64,000 bases of DNA from Euptelea pleiosperma (Eukaryota; Streptophyta; Magnoliopsida; Ranunculales; Eupteleaceae): the NCBI GenBank assembly GCA_035048495.1, contig CM068542.1:39275109-39339108 (forward strand). The letters run 5' to 3'. Each line of letters begins with the position of its first letter. Within the stretch, counting starts at the first letter, position 1. Position numbers and translations under genes: made by a program. Under the pieces are notes generated by a model that saw only the letters and a list, made by a program, of their open reading frames with translations, was not told the DNA's origin and ran no database searches. Shown here in pieces: positions 35,601 through 47,600 of this stretch.

Positions 35601-38600
35601 TTAAAATAAAACTCATACTAACAAACCTAAATCCTACAATAACTTATTAAAAACGTGACTTGATTCAAACTTAGAAACTCAACTCCTCTTTACTTAAAAA
35701 AAAAAGCTAAACATTCTTTATTTTTAGTGGGGACCATCAAAAGTCATGCCAAATTAATAGATCTGGTCCATTAACTCATTAATAGCACCAGATGAACCCA
35801 TCTTAACCACTGATTTTTGACTAACAAAAGTCTGACCCCCTGAGGTCTAAGTAGCACCATAGCACTTGCCACTGCTCTGTTTTCTGGGCTCAACAATCCA
35901 AAAAAATAAAGCATGCTACAACTTTCTAATGCCCCTCTTCTTCTTGTTCTTTGGTCTTGTTCCTCCATATATAGACCAATTATGGCTGAAGTTCCACCCC
36001 TGTCAAATTCATCTTAATCAAGATACAAGTCTGCAAATTCGGCTAGTTCTACAGGACTTCTGTAGTAACAGTTTCAGCATTTGATCTAATCTAAAAGCAC
36101 CGAAATAAACCCTAAAAAAAAAAAAAAAAAAAGAAAGAAATAAAAATCTAATCACATCTATCAATTTAATAGCCTAAATCTAATTCTAATACTGAATAAC
36201 TATCCCTAGTTCTTACCATTAAAATAATTCCCAGATTTTTAACCACATTTTGTGGCCTAACGATAGAATCTTGTCAGAATGCTCAAATAACTGTTGTAGA
36301 TCTTCAACATAGTTTTTTTCTCACACAATTGTTGGATCTTTAATCAAATACTCGGGCAGAAAGCCATCGCCTCTGTAAGCTGAATGTTTTATTATCTCTA
36401 CAGGATCGAGAATCTCCGCCTTCTTCCACTCCGTCCCGAAGAGTAACTAGGACCAATTCAGTCACGTTTTCATGTTCCAATTGAACACTTTCCATTTTGA
36501 TTATTCTCAAAGGGGAAGATTATTCTTTTTACTAAACATAGGCGGATCCAATTTGAAGTTCAGGACATCTTTTCCTGGCATCAGTTCTGCAGTCTCAATT
36601 GACACTTGAACTTTGACTTCAGCCTACATGATACAATCGCTTTGACTCTCAGATTCTCAATATGAAAAACCTAATGCTTGGATTGCATCAGGACATTTGG
36701 AACAAAGAAATATTTTTGTATAAACAAGCTCAGGGAGAATAGAAAAACATTACAAGTTTTTTTTACTGGTGTTAAGAAAATGTAAGGTTTCAAAATGAGA
36801 AAGGGCTATCTTCTCCTTTTACCAAAACCAACAAGCTATCTTTGCAATGTCAACATAGCAATCAAGTTGTAAAATGTTACAACACCCATCATGTTAAAAT
36901 AATTCAATTGTTTATAGTGAAAAAATTTCGTAATGACCATCGTGCTTGGAGATTTCTAATCATAACTCACGTCCATGGCATTGTAAAGAAGATATGAAGG
37001 GGTACACCAAGAGCTTCAGCAACATGTGCATGCCCTACAAGCATAAGCATATGTTAGAGTACTCAATTACATTATAGGTTGAAAGTCAACAAAGAAGCAA
37101 ATTCAAAATACAAAATTTCCATACAACCAAAAAGGAAAAAAGGAAGACGAAATTCTTAATTGGTATATTCTCCTGATATGTCTCTACGGGCACCTCTTGA
37201 CGTATCATTCCACCATATCAGCCAGAATAAAATGAGGGACCTATAAGGAGCGTGTTCTAAAACAAACCTTGACAAATACAAATGAAAGGCCTCTACTTTT
37301 GTTGCTTTAAAGTTTGATACTATTGACCTAGTTCTTTTCTTCCTTTCTTGTTTCATATCCTTTTCTACATTCATGTCTCTGTTTTTAATAAATACTCATA
37401 TTTCCATTAAAATGTGTACTGCAATTGAGATCCACAAATACTATGCAAGAAAAATGCTATGGTTCATTCGCCGGCCAATTCATGAATCTATGCTCTAGGA
37501 GGTTAACCGATTCATACTCTCGCAAGGATAGATGCACGCACGGTCTTTATTGACTTAAAAAAGCATATGATAGTCTGTAGAGAATTAATTTGGTAGGTAT
37601 TGGGAAAGAAGGGAGCCCCAAATGGATATATTGACATCATCAAAGATATGTACGAGGGAGCAATAACTAGTGTTTGAATAATTGGTGGCGAGACAAGTGA
37701 GTTTCCAATCAGCCCTAAGTCCATACCTATTTCCCCTAGTTATAGATGAAGTAACTACTCATATCCAAGATGAGGTCCAGTGGTGTATGTTATTTGCAAA
37801 TGACATAGTATTAGTTGATGAGACGAGGGATAAGGTAAATGCAAAACTAAAACTCTGGAGGAATGCTTTGGAATCTAAAGGTTTCAGAATAAGTTGAACC
37901 AAACAGAGTATACGGAATGCAATTTTAGTTGGGATGCACACAAAGATGATCTGCCAATTAAAATTGACAACCAAGAGATACGTCAAAGTGACTAATTTCG
38001 TTACCTTAAATCTATTATTCATAAGGAGAGATTGAGGATGTTGGCCACAGAATTACAGTGGGGTGGCCAAAGTGGAGATGTGCTTCCAAAGTGCTATGTG
38101 ATTGACGTATGCCAACTAGACTAAAAGAAATTTCTATAAGACAACACCAAAACCGATGATGCTTTATGGAGTAGAATGCGGAACAATCAAGAAACGTGTT
38201 CACAAAAGGATTATAGCCGAGATGAGGATGTATTGATGAACGTGTGGTAAGACAGAGAACGACAAAATTAGAAATGAATGCATTCATGAAAATATATGAG
38301 CAGCCCAAATAAGTGACAAAATGGGGGAAAGTCGATTGAGATAGTTTGGTCGTGTACAAAGAAGACCAATGATATCACAAGTGAGGAGGAATGTGCAAGT
38401 CAAGGGGCCTAAAAGGACGAGGGGAAGGCCAAAATGGACATGAAGTGAGGTTCTAAGAGGAGACTTTAACAAACTTGCTTTAACAGAAGAGATGTTTTAG
38501 ACAGGATTGAATGGAAGAACAAGATTTGTGCAGCCAACCCCATACCATTAGGGAAAAGGCTTACGACGATGATGATAAGCGTGCATGTAGGGGTATTTTA

Positions 38601-41600
38601 TCCTTTCCTATTTATTTTGTTTTTTTCTTATTATTGGTTCCTGGGGAGGGCACACACTTGTAATTTGTGTGTCAAACCAAAGTGAATATAAGCAATTTAG
38701 AACAGATCGTACATTCTAAACGAAATGCACTTTCTATCCCCTCTTTCTCTTATGTCATCTCTTATCTTCTTCTTTCTCCTCTTATTCACTTTTCTTTTCT
38801 TTAATTTCCTCCTTTGTTGTGGGTTTGCTAAAACCCTAGATAAATCTACAGTCATGGTGAATCAAGTACTCGAGGAAGAACTTGTTCGTAACAAAAGCTA
38901 ATGCAAAGAAATAGAAAAACAAAAAAGGGTTTTTGAAGATTTTAGGATAGATAGAGTTTTAGGGTTAACATCCATATGGAATCAGCACCACACATCTAAG
39001 ACAAAGAAAACTCTAAAAAACAAGATTCTTTTCTTCACCATATCTAAAAATGTGTGAATACACTTTTTTTTATAGAGTTCTATCTTCTAACCATGATTTA
39101 AAAACATTTATAACACCGTTATTACGTTACCTTTTCTTGGGAGAAATATTATAGTGTATTTAACGGTTATAACGGTCATTATTTTGAAAATAACAACTGT
39201 TATTTGTTATTTAACCATTATTTACATTTAGTTCAAAAATGAGCTAAAAAAAATTAAAATTAAAATTAAAATGAATGTACCGTTCTTTGACCCGTTATAA
39301 CGGTCATAACTGTAATATTTTCTACCCGTTATGCCGTTTTTTTTATATGTATATTTCATTAAGAGGGGAACACCCCGAAAAGAAACAAAAAAATAGGCAA
39401 AACTACCTCCTTAAAGATGGAGGGAGCTCCCCTAGTAACTCGTCCCATCTATATACAAAAGATTCAAAGAAGCATCCTCTAAAAAGGGGGGAGATAGAGG
39501 ACCAAAGAAAGAGAGAAGCTTTCAATAGCAGAATCACCCAAGGAAGGCTTTCCTCTCATCTTCAAAAATCCTGAAATTTCTTTCTTTCCCAATCACCCAT
39601 AAAATAGCGAAAGGAAGAAACCGCCAAAGAAGCCGCCCTTTCTCAGAGAAAGAATCATTAGCAACCCCTTGGAAAAGACATCTCACATGCTGCGGAAGTA
39701 CGAATGGTATCTCAAAAAGAGTGAAGAAAGTCTGCCAAATAGTGGATGTAAAATTGCAATGTCTGAACAAGTGGTCGACTGTTTTCGCTTCAGACTTGCA
39801 CAAAGCACATCTATTAGGCATCCACATGCCTCTACTGATCAAATAGTCAACCGTGAGAATCTTGTCCTGAATTGTTACCATAGTGTCTGCTCCTTGTTCT
39901 ACCTCCCCAATCGAACAAGGAACAAAAGCGGCATACTCCCCCCCCCTCCTCAAACTTGGGTTCGAGGTAAGTGTTGATCTACTGTTCAGATCTGGATTCA
40001 TCCTCTGCATCGTTTAATATCCCATCTGAGCGGAAGAGAGAGCTTTCTCCCAAGCAATAAAGCTGATTATGGACCTTAGTAGTTGGGCTAGTTACGGAAG
40101 AGTTACTGGACTCGTACACCACCACCTCAGCTACACGCTTACCTTTACCTGAAATCACGGGCAGGTCATTGCGAATTTGAGAAGACACCCTCTCCTTTGC
40201 TCTATCGTTGATAACTATACCAATCTCAGGCTGACGGATGGAGGACGCCACGTGTCGCTCAGGATAAGCAGCCTTGCAACTGTTAGTGGGCTCCGGAACC
40301 TTCCCCCCGAATTTAAAATTTTGAAATGAGTTGTGTATCCGGTGCTTCGCATTAGCAAAGCTCCTGGTACAGTAATCGACACGCCCATGTGCCCCATATA
40401 CTTCATGGCAAGGGGGCCTCTAACGTGGCTGGCGATAGCGTGGGGTGTCTGAGCAACCCCTCCCTTGCTCCGTACAAGTCCACTACGTGGACCACCGCGT
40501 TTGTGCCACCTGTCTCCTACTCCCTCCTACAAAGAGATGACCCTACCTCACAACAAGAGCTACTGACATCGCACATAATGGTGGTTGACAGGCTGCCACC
40601 TGTCTTGGTGTGCAATGACATCCAGCTGGCGAAAATCGACGTCCTCTCTCTACGCCATTCTCTTTCCTATAACATCACCCCTTGTGCCATGGTCGACATC
40701 AGCATGTCCTCCCCTACCCTTGTACCTCCTACGCAGATGAGGAACCAAGGCTTTCTGTACTTGAGGATTCCGGCGATGCACCTCTCGACATTGATGTTGT
40801 TGGTTCAAGCTCCCGGACATGCTATCAGATGGCAAATGCATTGTTGCAGGCGTTGATCTAGTAGGAGCTTGATCCCAAACGTCGTCTGGCACATTCTCCA
40901 AGACAGGAACATCCTTCACCCAAAGCTTGAATCTATACACGCACCCGTAGAAGAGAAAGCGAGCTTCAACTGGGATAGTAGACCTCGATTTCACCTGGAT
41001 GCGAGCCCATTCGACACATGCAAAGTTGTAAGTCTGAACATCTACCCCTACAAATCCTCCACAGAGGTCTCCCAAGACTTGGAAGGAAGAAAGACCCCAA
41101 AGATGTAGAGGGAGTCCATATATTCTTATCCACCTCCCCCTTTCTTTTGCCTGGTTCAAAACCGAGCACCCTGCTCTCGGACTCCACACATCGAGGAAGA
41201 GATAACCTTCTCCCTTCTTAAATCTTCCACCTCTGAGGATTCTATCCGCCTCACTGGTTGATGGGAAGATGAACAGACTGAGCCCTTTACTCAATCTTCT
41301 GACCTTCACCCCGAAACGTTTTCAGAAAAAGTAATCTCTCCTCCACCCCTACAAAGTCAGGGGCTATAAACGAGCCAGAGTCTCAAGTGACGACTATGTA
41401 ACCGTTGCTGGATGGAAGCTTCAGCAGCCCAGTTACTTCCCTGAAGCTATGCCGATTTATAGGTCTGCAACAGCTCTGGACCTTCTCCTACTCCTAGACC
41501 CTTAGAGAGAGGGAAACTACCTTGCTTACGCAAAGGATTCTCCCACGAGAAGATCATCACTCCGGGAAGATCATCCTTCCATGATTGTTCAGATCATATC

Positions 41601-44600
41601 GATAACCGGATCGCTCTCGCAACTCCATTCATGAGCAAAGAAATAGAAATTTTACCTTCAGGGCTAGTAGTAGTAGAAATGTCTCAACAGAGTAAAATCC
41701 CCTATCAACAAAATCCCCAAGAAACAAGTAGTTTGTCTGCAGACAATCACCTCCTACCCGTTATGCCGTTATAATAGTCCCTTTTAAAAATTTCTTTTAA
41801 CTTAAACTTGACTTGTAAGAGAGTTAAACACCTTACTAAAAAAACATTAGAAAGATCTTCATGATTAACATTATAAGTAAAACCTTGTGAACAATAATTT
41901 CTGAATAGTAAATCTAGGTTCGACTTTTTCATATGCCATCCAGTTTTCCTCTTTCTCATTCGATGCTCATCATCTCCTCCTGTGTGGCAAGTGTCAGCCT
42001 TACAACCCTCCCGACATGGCAAAAAGGAGCATATTTTTCACATGGGAAAGGGACATGGTTCTATTTTGCCAATAAAAAGGGTAAAAGAAACTTGACACTA
42101 TTGCCATGTGGCAGCATCTTATTGGGTTAAACTTGCCACAAGGAGATCATTAAGTAGGCATTGAAAATAAATGTTGTTGTAACCAGGTAAGCATGTTTTT
42201 GATGAGATGGGTAACTCAAAGATGCAAACAGGTTTTGAACCCAAGACCCACCACTCGACAATACAGGCCCTTACCAACAAACAAGTAGGCATTTGCAAAA
42301 ACATGCTTGGTGTTGGCAATGGGTAAGCATCCATCTACACCCAATATTGTACATTCCAAGAGAGGGGAACAGACATAAAGATCCGCTATACTCATAAGTA
42401 TTAGTAATATTAATGGGATCTAATATTATAAGTGAAGAAGCAATGAGCATTGCTTACCAACAAAACCAAGTAGGCATTTGCAAAAACATGCTTGGTGTTG
42501 GCAATGGGTAAGCGTCCATCTACACCCAATATTGTACATTCCAAGAGAGAGGAACAGACATAAAGATACTGCTATACTCATAAGTATTAGTAATATTAAT
42601 GGGATCTAATATTATAAGTGAAGAAGCAATGAGCATTGAAATGTATTTGTAACATTTACATTTGGGTAGATAGAACTTTTTTTTTGATCGATTGGGTAGA
42701 TAGAACTGAATCTACAAATTGTCAAATACCACAAGAACTGGCAGAAGAAACCCATCAACAAAACAAAAGATGTTGGAATTTAAATTTTGATTATGATGTA
42801 CATCGTGGTAATAGTCAACAATTATCAAAGAATTGACTAAAGGAAAGGAATGAAAGAAAGTTAATTGAAAATATAGATGACCTTGCAGATTCATTTTGCA
42901 TGCGATTATGAACTCACCATATGCAGGAGGGTTGGCAAGAATTGCCTGAGCTCTAAAAGGAGTGCCAGTGTCCAAATCTGGTTCTGTGCATGCTGGAAGC
43001 AGAGAATAAATAATGGCCTTCAGCTGCTTTCTTTGTGTGGATATTTCTCCCGGTCCAGATGGAAGAAAACCTTTATTTCTTGCCATATCTGTAACTCAGA
43101 AATACATTAATGTTTAGTCGTGCAAAAAATGACATGAATAAAGAAGAAACGTTTCCAAACTACAAGTGATAAACAGGTCAAGAACAAAAAAACTGGACAT
43201 GATACTGCTAACTTGAATGCATGTTTCCCAATTATGGGAAGTAGTAACACCTGGACAAGTCTTAAATTCTCTTTAGAAGAGTTCTAGTTGTGATTTACCT
43301 TTTCCCATTAATACAACAGTATTCATTTTTCCTTTTTCTCTATCTCTACTTTTTCATATTTTTCATCTTACACTTTGTACTTCTCAAAAATCCATTTTCA
43401 TCTCTGAACTCTCAAAAGTAGCTATGGCAGACAAAGTATAGAAGGCCACATTAAGCAACCATTTAACGTGTCAAAGGTAAAAACTATAGGGTAGTCCAGG
43501 AGCAGTAAAAAGAAAGCAGTGACACTAATAACTGCCCGGGAGATTAATAGTAAACAGGATAAGCCATAAAGAAAGGCCAAACATATCAATTGATTGAACT
43601 TCCACGATAGTAAAATTAAACGACTAGAGACACGTAAATAAAAGGAATAATGTTCAAAGCTAGGGACCTCTTACATCCTGCCAAAACCCGAGGATCACCA
43701 CCCAAAGGGTAAAAATCTATACCAGCCGACTTCACAAAAGTGCGGAAGTTAGCATGGGTTGCCAATCTAACATGATGACCAAACTCCTGCAGATAAATAT
43801 TATGTCATTGTCAAATAACAAAGTAAACAATATGTGACGCAATAACAAGGTCCTCTTAGTAAATTCAGCATATGGTAAAGCTAGATATCAACTTTATATA
43901 TATATCAAACCAGAATACCATAAAACCCAAGAAAGTTTACCAGGCTTCACAAATGTGTCTTAGTAAATCTGTTGTAAGGGTCATCTAGTGTATCTTAGAG
44001 TATCAGTGAACAAAAGTGTGCTCTTTTTAAGTATATGTGGTAGTATATTTGCTTTAAACACCATACTATTAGGTTATCTAGGCAGAAAACCAGTTTAAAA
44101 ATAATATATTGATGCATATAATTGATTTTTCCAGATTATCAATAATGTATTAATACATAATGCGATATCAATATGTATTGGTTTTTCAGCTTACTACTAT
44201 GTTGAATGGTACTCATTTCTATACCTAAATCACCCAAATGCAACTTAGTCGACTCTACAGTACTTTATCACATATTAGGGCTACTCCTAGGTTCCCAAAG
44301 ATGCACTCAAATCCAAATTTGTCTTTCCTAGTTTTAACCCTCATTCAGCCAAGCATCCTCATCACAGCAACATTCACTCTATATATGTTGCTTGACTCAC
44401 CAACATTTTGTTCCATAGGGCATAGTCAGTTATTTTGCCCTTTAGTCTGATTGGTATGCATCAGACTCATAATGCTCGAAAAGCACATCTCCACCCACCC
44501 ACCAGGCCCTAATTTTATAAGCAACATTCTCATAAATCCTTCCATCCTTGCGGATAATCAAAACAAGATAATTGTTGCTTTAAGATGTTTCATAGTATTG

Positions 44601-47600
44601 AACTACTGCTACTTACCAAAAGAAGAAAGAAAAAACTACCGCCTGGTCTCCATGCATGTCCTTGCTAAGTTGCGGACTTATTTAGAACCCCTATATTCCA
44701 AGGCACCCCAGCATAATTCTAGTTTTGCATTTACCCCACTCTAGTCTCGTCTATCAACACCATTTCATTTGCAAACAACATACACCAAGGAGCCTCTTTC
44801 TGCATATGAGCAGCTACTTCATCTATAACTAGTGCAAAAAGATACGGGCTCAAGGCTGATCCAAGTGTAAATGCATCGTGGCTGGAAACTTAGTTGTCAC
44901 TCCACCAGTTGTTCTCAAGCTAATTACAATTCCCTCGTACGTGTACCCTATTATGACGTATACCCATTCGATGACATATGCCCATTTGAGAACCTATTCT
45001 TCCCCAATATCCACCAGATTATATCTCTAAGAACTCTACCTTAAGCTTTCTCCAAGTAAATAAAGAAACTAGGGAAACCATTCATCTTTTCTCTAGACAT
45101 GCTCTTCTTTCTCAGTAAGAAGATAGCCTCAATGGTTGACCTTCCTAGCATAAAGCAAAATTGGTTTTCTAGTGTCCATGTATTTTATATTAAACTCTAT
45201 TCCATCACTTACCCTATTTTCAGAATGCAGCTCATAAGTTTAATCAAGGTTCTAAACTTCGACTTCGCCTTAGACTTCGGTCAGTTAAAATTCGGAATTA
45301 ATTCGGGGAAGTTCAATTCGATTTAGAGAATTTCTGTAAAAATTCCCTAACTTAGAGAGGTTTAAAGATTTTTTGCCAAAATGAGTGAAACGATATTAAT
45401 CTTGCTTAGGTTACTCTAAATGGTTGTTTTTATGATATAATAAGTTATAAGTGTTTTATCATGCTTGTTTTATCATATCCTTAAAAATCAATGCGTTTTA
45501 CCAATGTTTTGCTAAAAATTCTCTAAACTTCTCTAAGTTAACTGTTTACTTCGAATTAAACGAATTAATTCGGTGAATTTATGTAATTTTTGTACTAAAA
45601 AGGCTAAACTTCGAGAAATTAGCCGAATTTTTACTGTTTACTTCGAATTAATTCAGCGATTTTTTGTAAATTTTTTAATACATGTACACTTTAATTCGGT
45701 CAGTCAAAATTCGGAATTAATTCGGCTAATTTCGCCGAATTTTGTCGAATTTTAAAACCATGAGTTTAATCGACAATAGTTGGTGCAGCTTTGTATGTCA
45801 CCTTTGTTGACAACCACTTTACTCTAAAGCTTAAGCTGTTAGAGGGAGGTGTAACAATGTATATCAAAGGGTCCACAAGTCTAATAGAGGTGGAGTGCTG
45901 ACCATACAACCAGACAACACACTCCAACAACACGCCCCCTCAGCACTTTGCTGAGACTCGAACCCGCTACCTATTGGGATCTCCTGCTTTTATACCACAT
46001 TTACAACCACTTTATGTTAGCGGATGGTGTTTCCCCGCGCACGTGTTGTGTTACCTCGACGACCCGTTGGTATACATTGTTGTCTCGTCTTTCCCCAACA
46101 GGTCGATCTTTTGGGGTAAATGGTTGCTTAACATGGTATCAAAGCCTTAAGGCCTGGGAGGTCGCGTGTTCAAGTCTCTAGCGGATTGTATTCCCACTGA
46201 AGGGGAGTGTTAGCGGATGATGTGTTCCCGTGCACGTGTTGTGTTGGCCCGACGACCCGTTGGTATACATAGTTGTTTCGCATTTCCCTAATAGGTCAAT
46301 CTTTTGGGGTAAATGGTTGTTTAACATGGTATCAGAGCCTTAAGGCCTAGGAGGTCGCAGGTTCAAGCCTCCAGCGGAGTGTATTCCCTCTGAGGGGGCG
46401 TGTTAGCGGATGGAGTTTCCCCGCGCACGTGTTGTGTTACCCCGACGACCCGTTGGTATACATAGTTGTCTTGTCTTTCCCCAACAGGTCGATCTTTTGG
46501 GGTAAATGGTTGTTTAACACTTTACTCTTAAAAACTTAAGCTGTTAGAGGGAGGTGTAACAGTATATATCAAAGGGTCCATGGGTCTAATAAAGGTGGAG
46601 TGCTGGCCATACAACCAAACAACACACTCCAACACCAACCTTTACATTGTAAGAGGTACCACAATACTTTTCCACCACTAGTATGGCATTTTGTCTTCAA
46701 AATACTGTTAAAAAGCTCAATCATCCAGAACAACACAACTTCTCACAAGCATTTCCAAACCTAGAGAATAACATCTAGTCCCAAAGTCTTTCCTATTTTC
46801 ACCCTTGCTAGCTTTTCACTTTTGTTAACTTGATTCTAAGATGTGAATGGCTTTAGTCTCCCCAAAGTTTGTGTCTCCTCCTAGTCCAAAGTCTCTTGCA
46901 TAGTCTTCATATAACAAATTTCGCATCATCCTTCACTATATGTGTATTTGGTTCGTGCAGAAAGGATTACGCGCGCAAATTATTTCTACACGCAAACAAA
47001 TGCACATGTAAACGAATGTGCATGCATTGGTTCGCACATTTAGACATGCAACATAGCGAAATTCAGGTGTGTAGCACATGTATGTGTATTATTACACCCT
47101 CACAATAATGCACCAAATATGTGGGCCCAACATATCAAAGGACAAGGTGAGCCTGACATACACCAAGGTGGGTCCCACACACATCAAGACCGAAGATCAA
47201 CTTGCTGACATTCTTACTAAAGCATTACCCGGCTCTCTTTTCCATAGTATGCTGTGCAAGCTGGGCATTAGTGGCATCTTTCAACCCAGCTTAAGGGGGA
47301 GTGTTGTAAAGGTGTAATTTGTGTCCAGTCTCTCTTGGGGGTAGATTTGTCTTTTTCTGTCCTTTTACGTTGTTCAGTAATCCTTAAGGGTATTTTGAGT
47401 ATTCCTTATCATACATATATAAGGTTAGAGTGTGGGTGAGAAAAATAACTCACACAACTCATTTCCTCCTTCTCTTGTCTCTTCTCTTCTCTTTTCTCCT
47501 CTTTTCTTTTCTTTCTAAATGTTAAACTCATATCTACACAAATAAACTTTTTTCCATCAGGTCCGAGTGAAGATCAAAGATCTTGAGCGACCAATCCGGC

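Larger units (their letters stand above)
37035..42917 (-). other. Intron 5 of the sterol glucosyltransferase (5.9 kb)
   Basis: Donor GTGAGT, acceptor TTGTAG. It contains an RTE element, an AACGG element carrying a nested L1, and a 183-bp tandem duplication. Segments 38600-39080 and 41800-42260 are unassigned. Confidence 0.85.

Noticed and set aside
40389..40856. 155-codon plus-strand open frame
   Set aside because: It is the antisense of the L1 ORF1 DUF4283 region, which has recognisable protein motifs on the minus strand.
46015..46519. A simple 193-bp satellite
   Set aside because: Unit boundaries coincide with TG...CA LTRs, a primer-binding site and a purine tract, and CTTTA flanks the whole, so it is a tandem TRIM.
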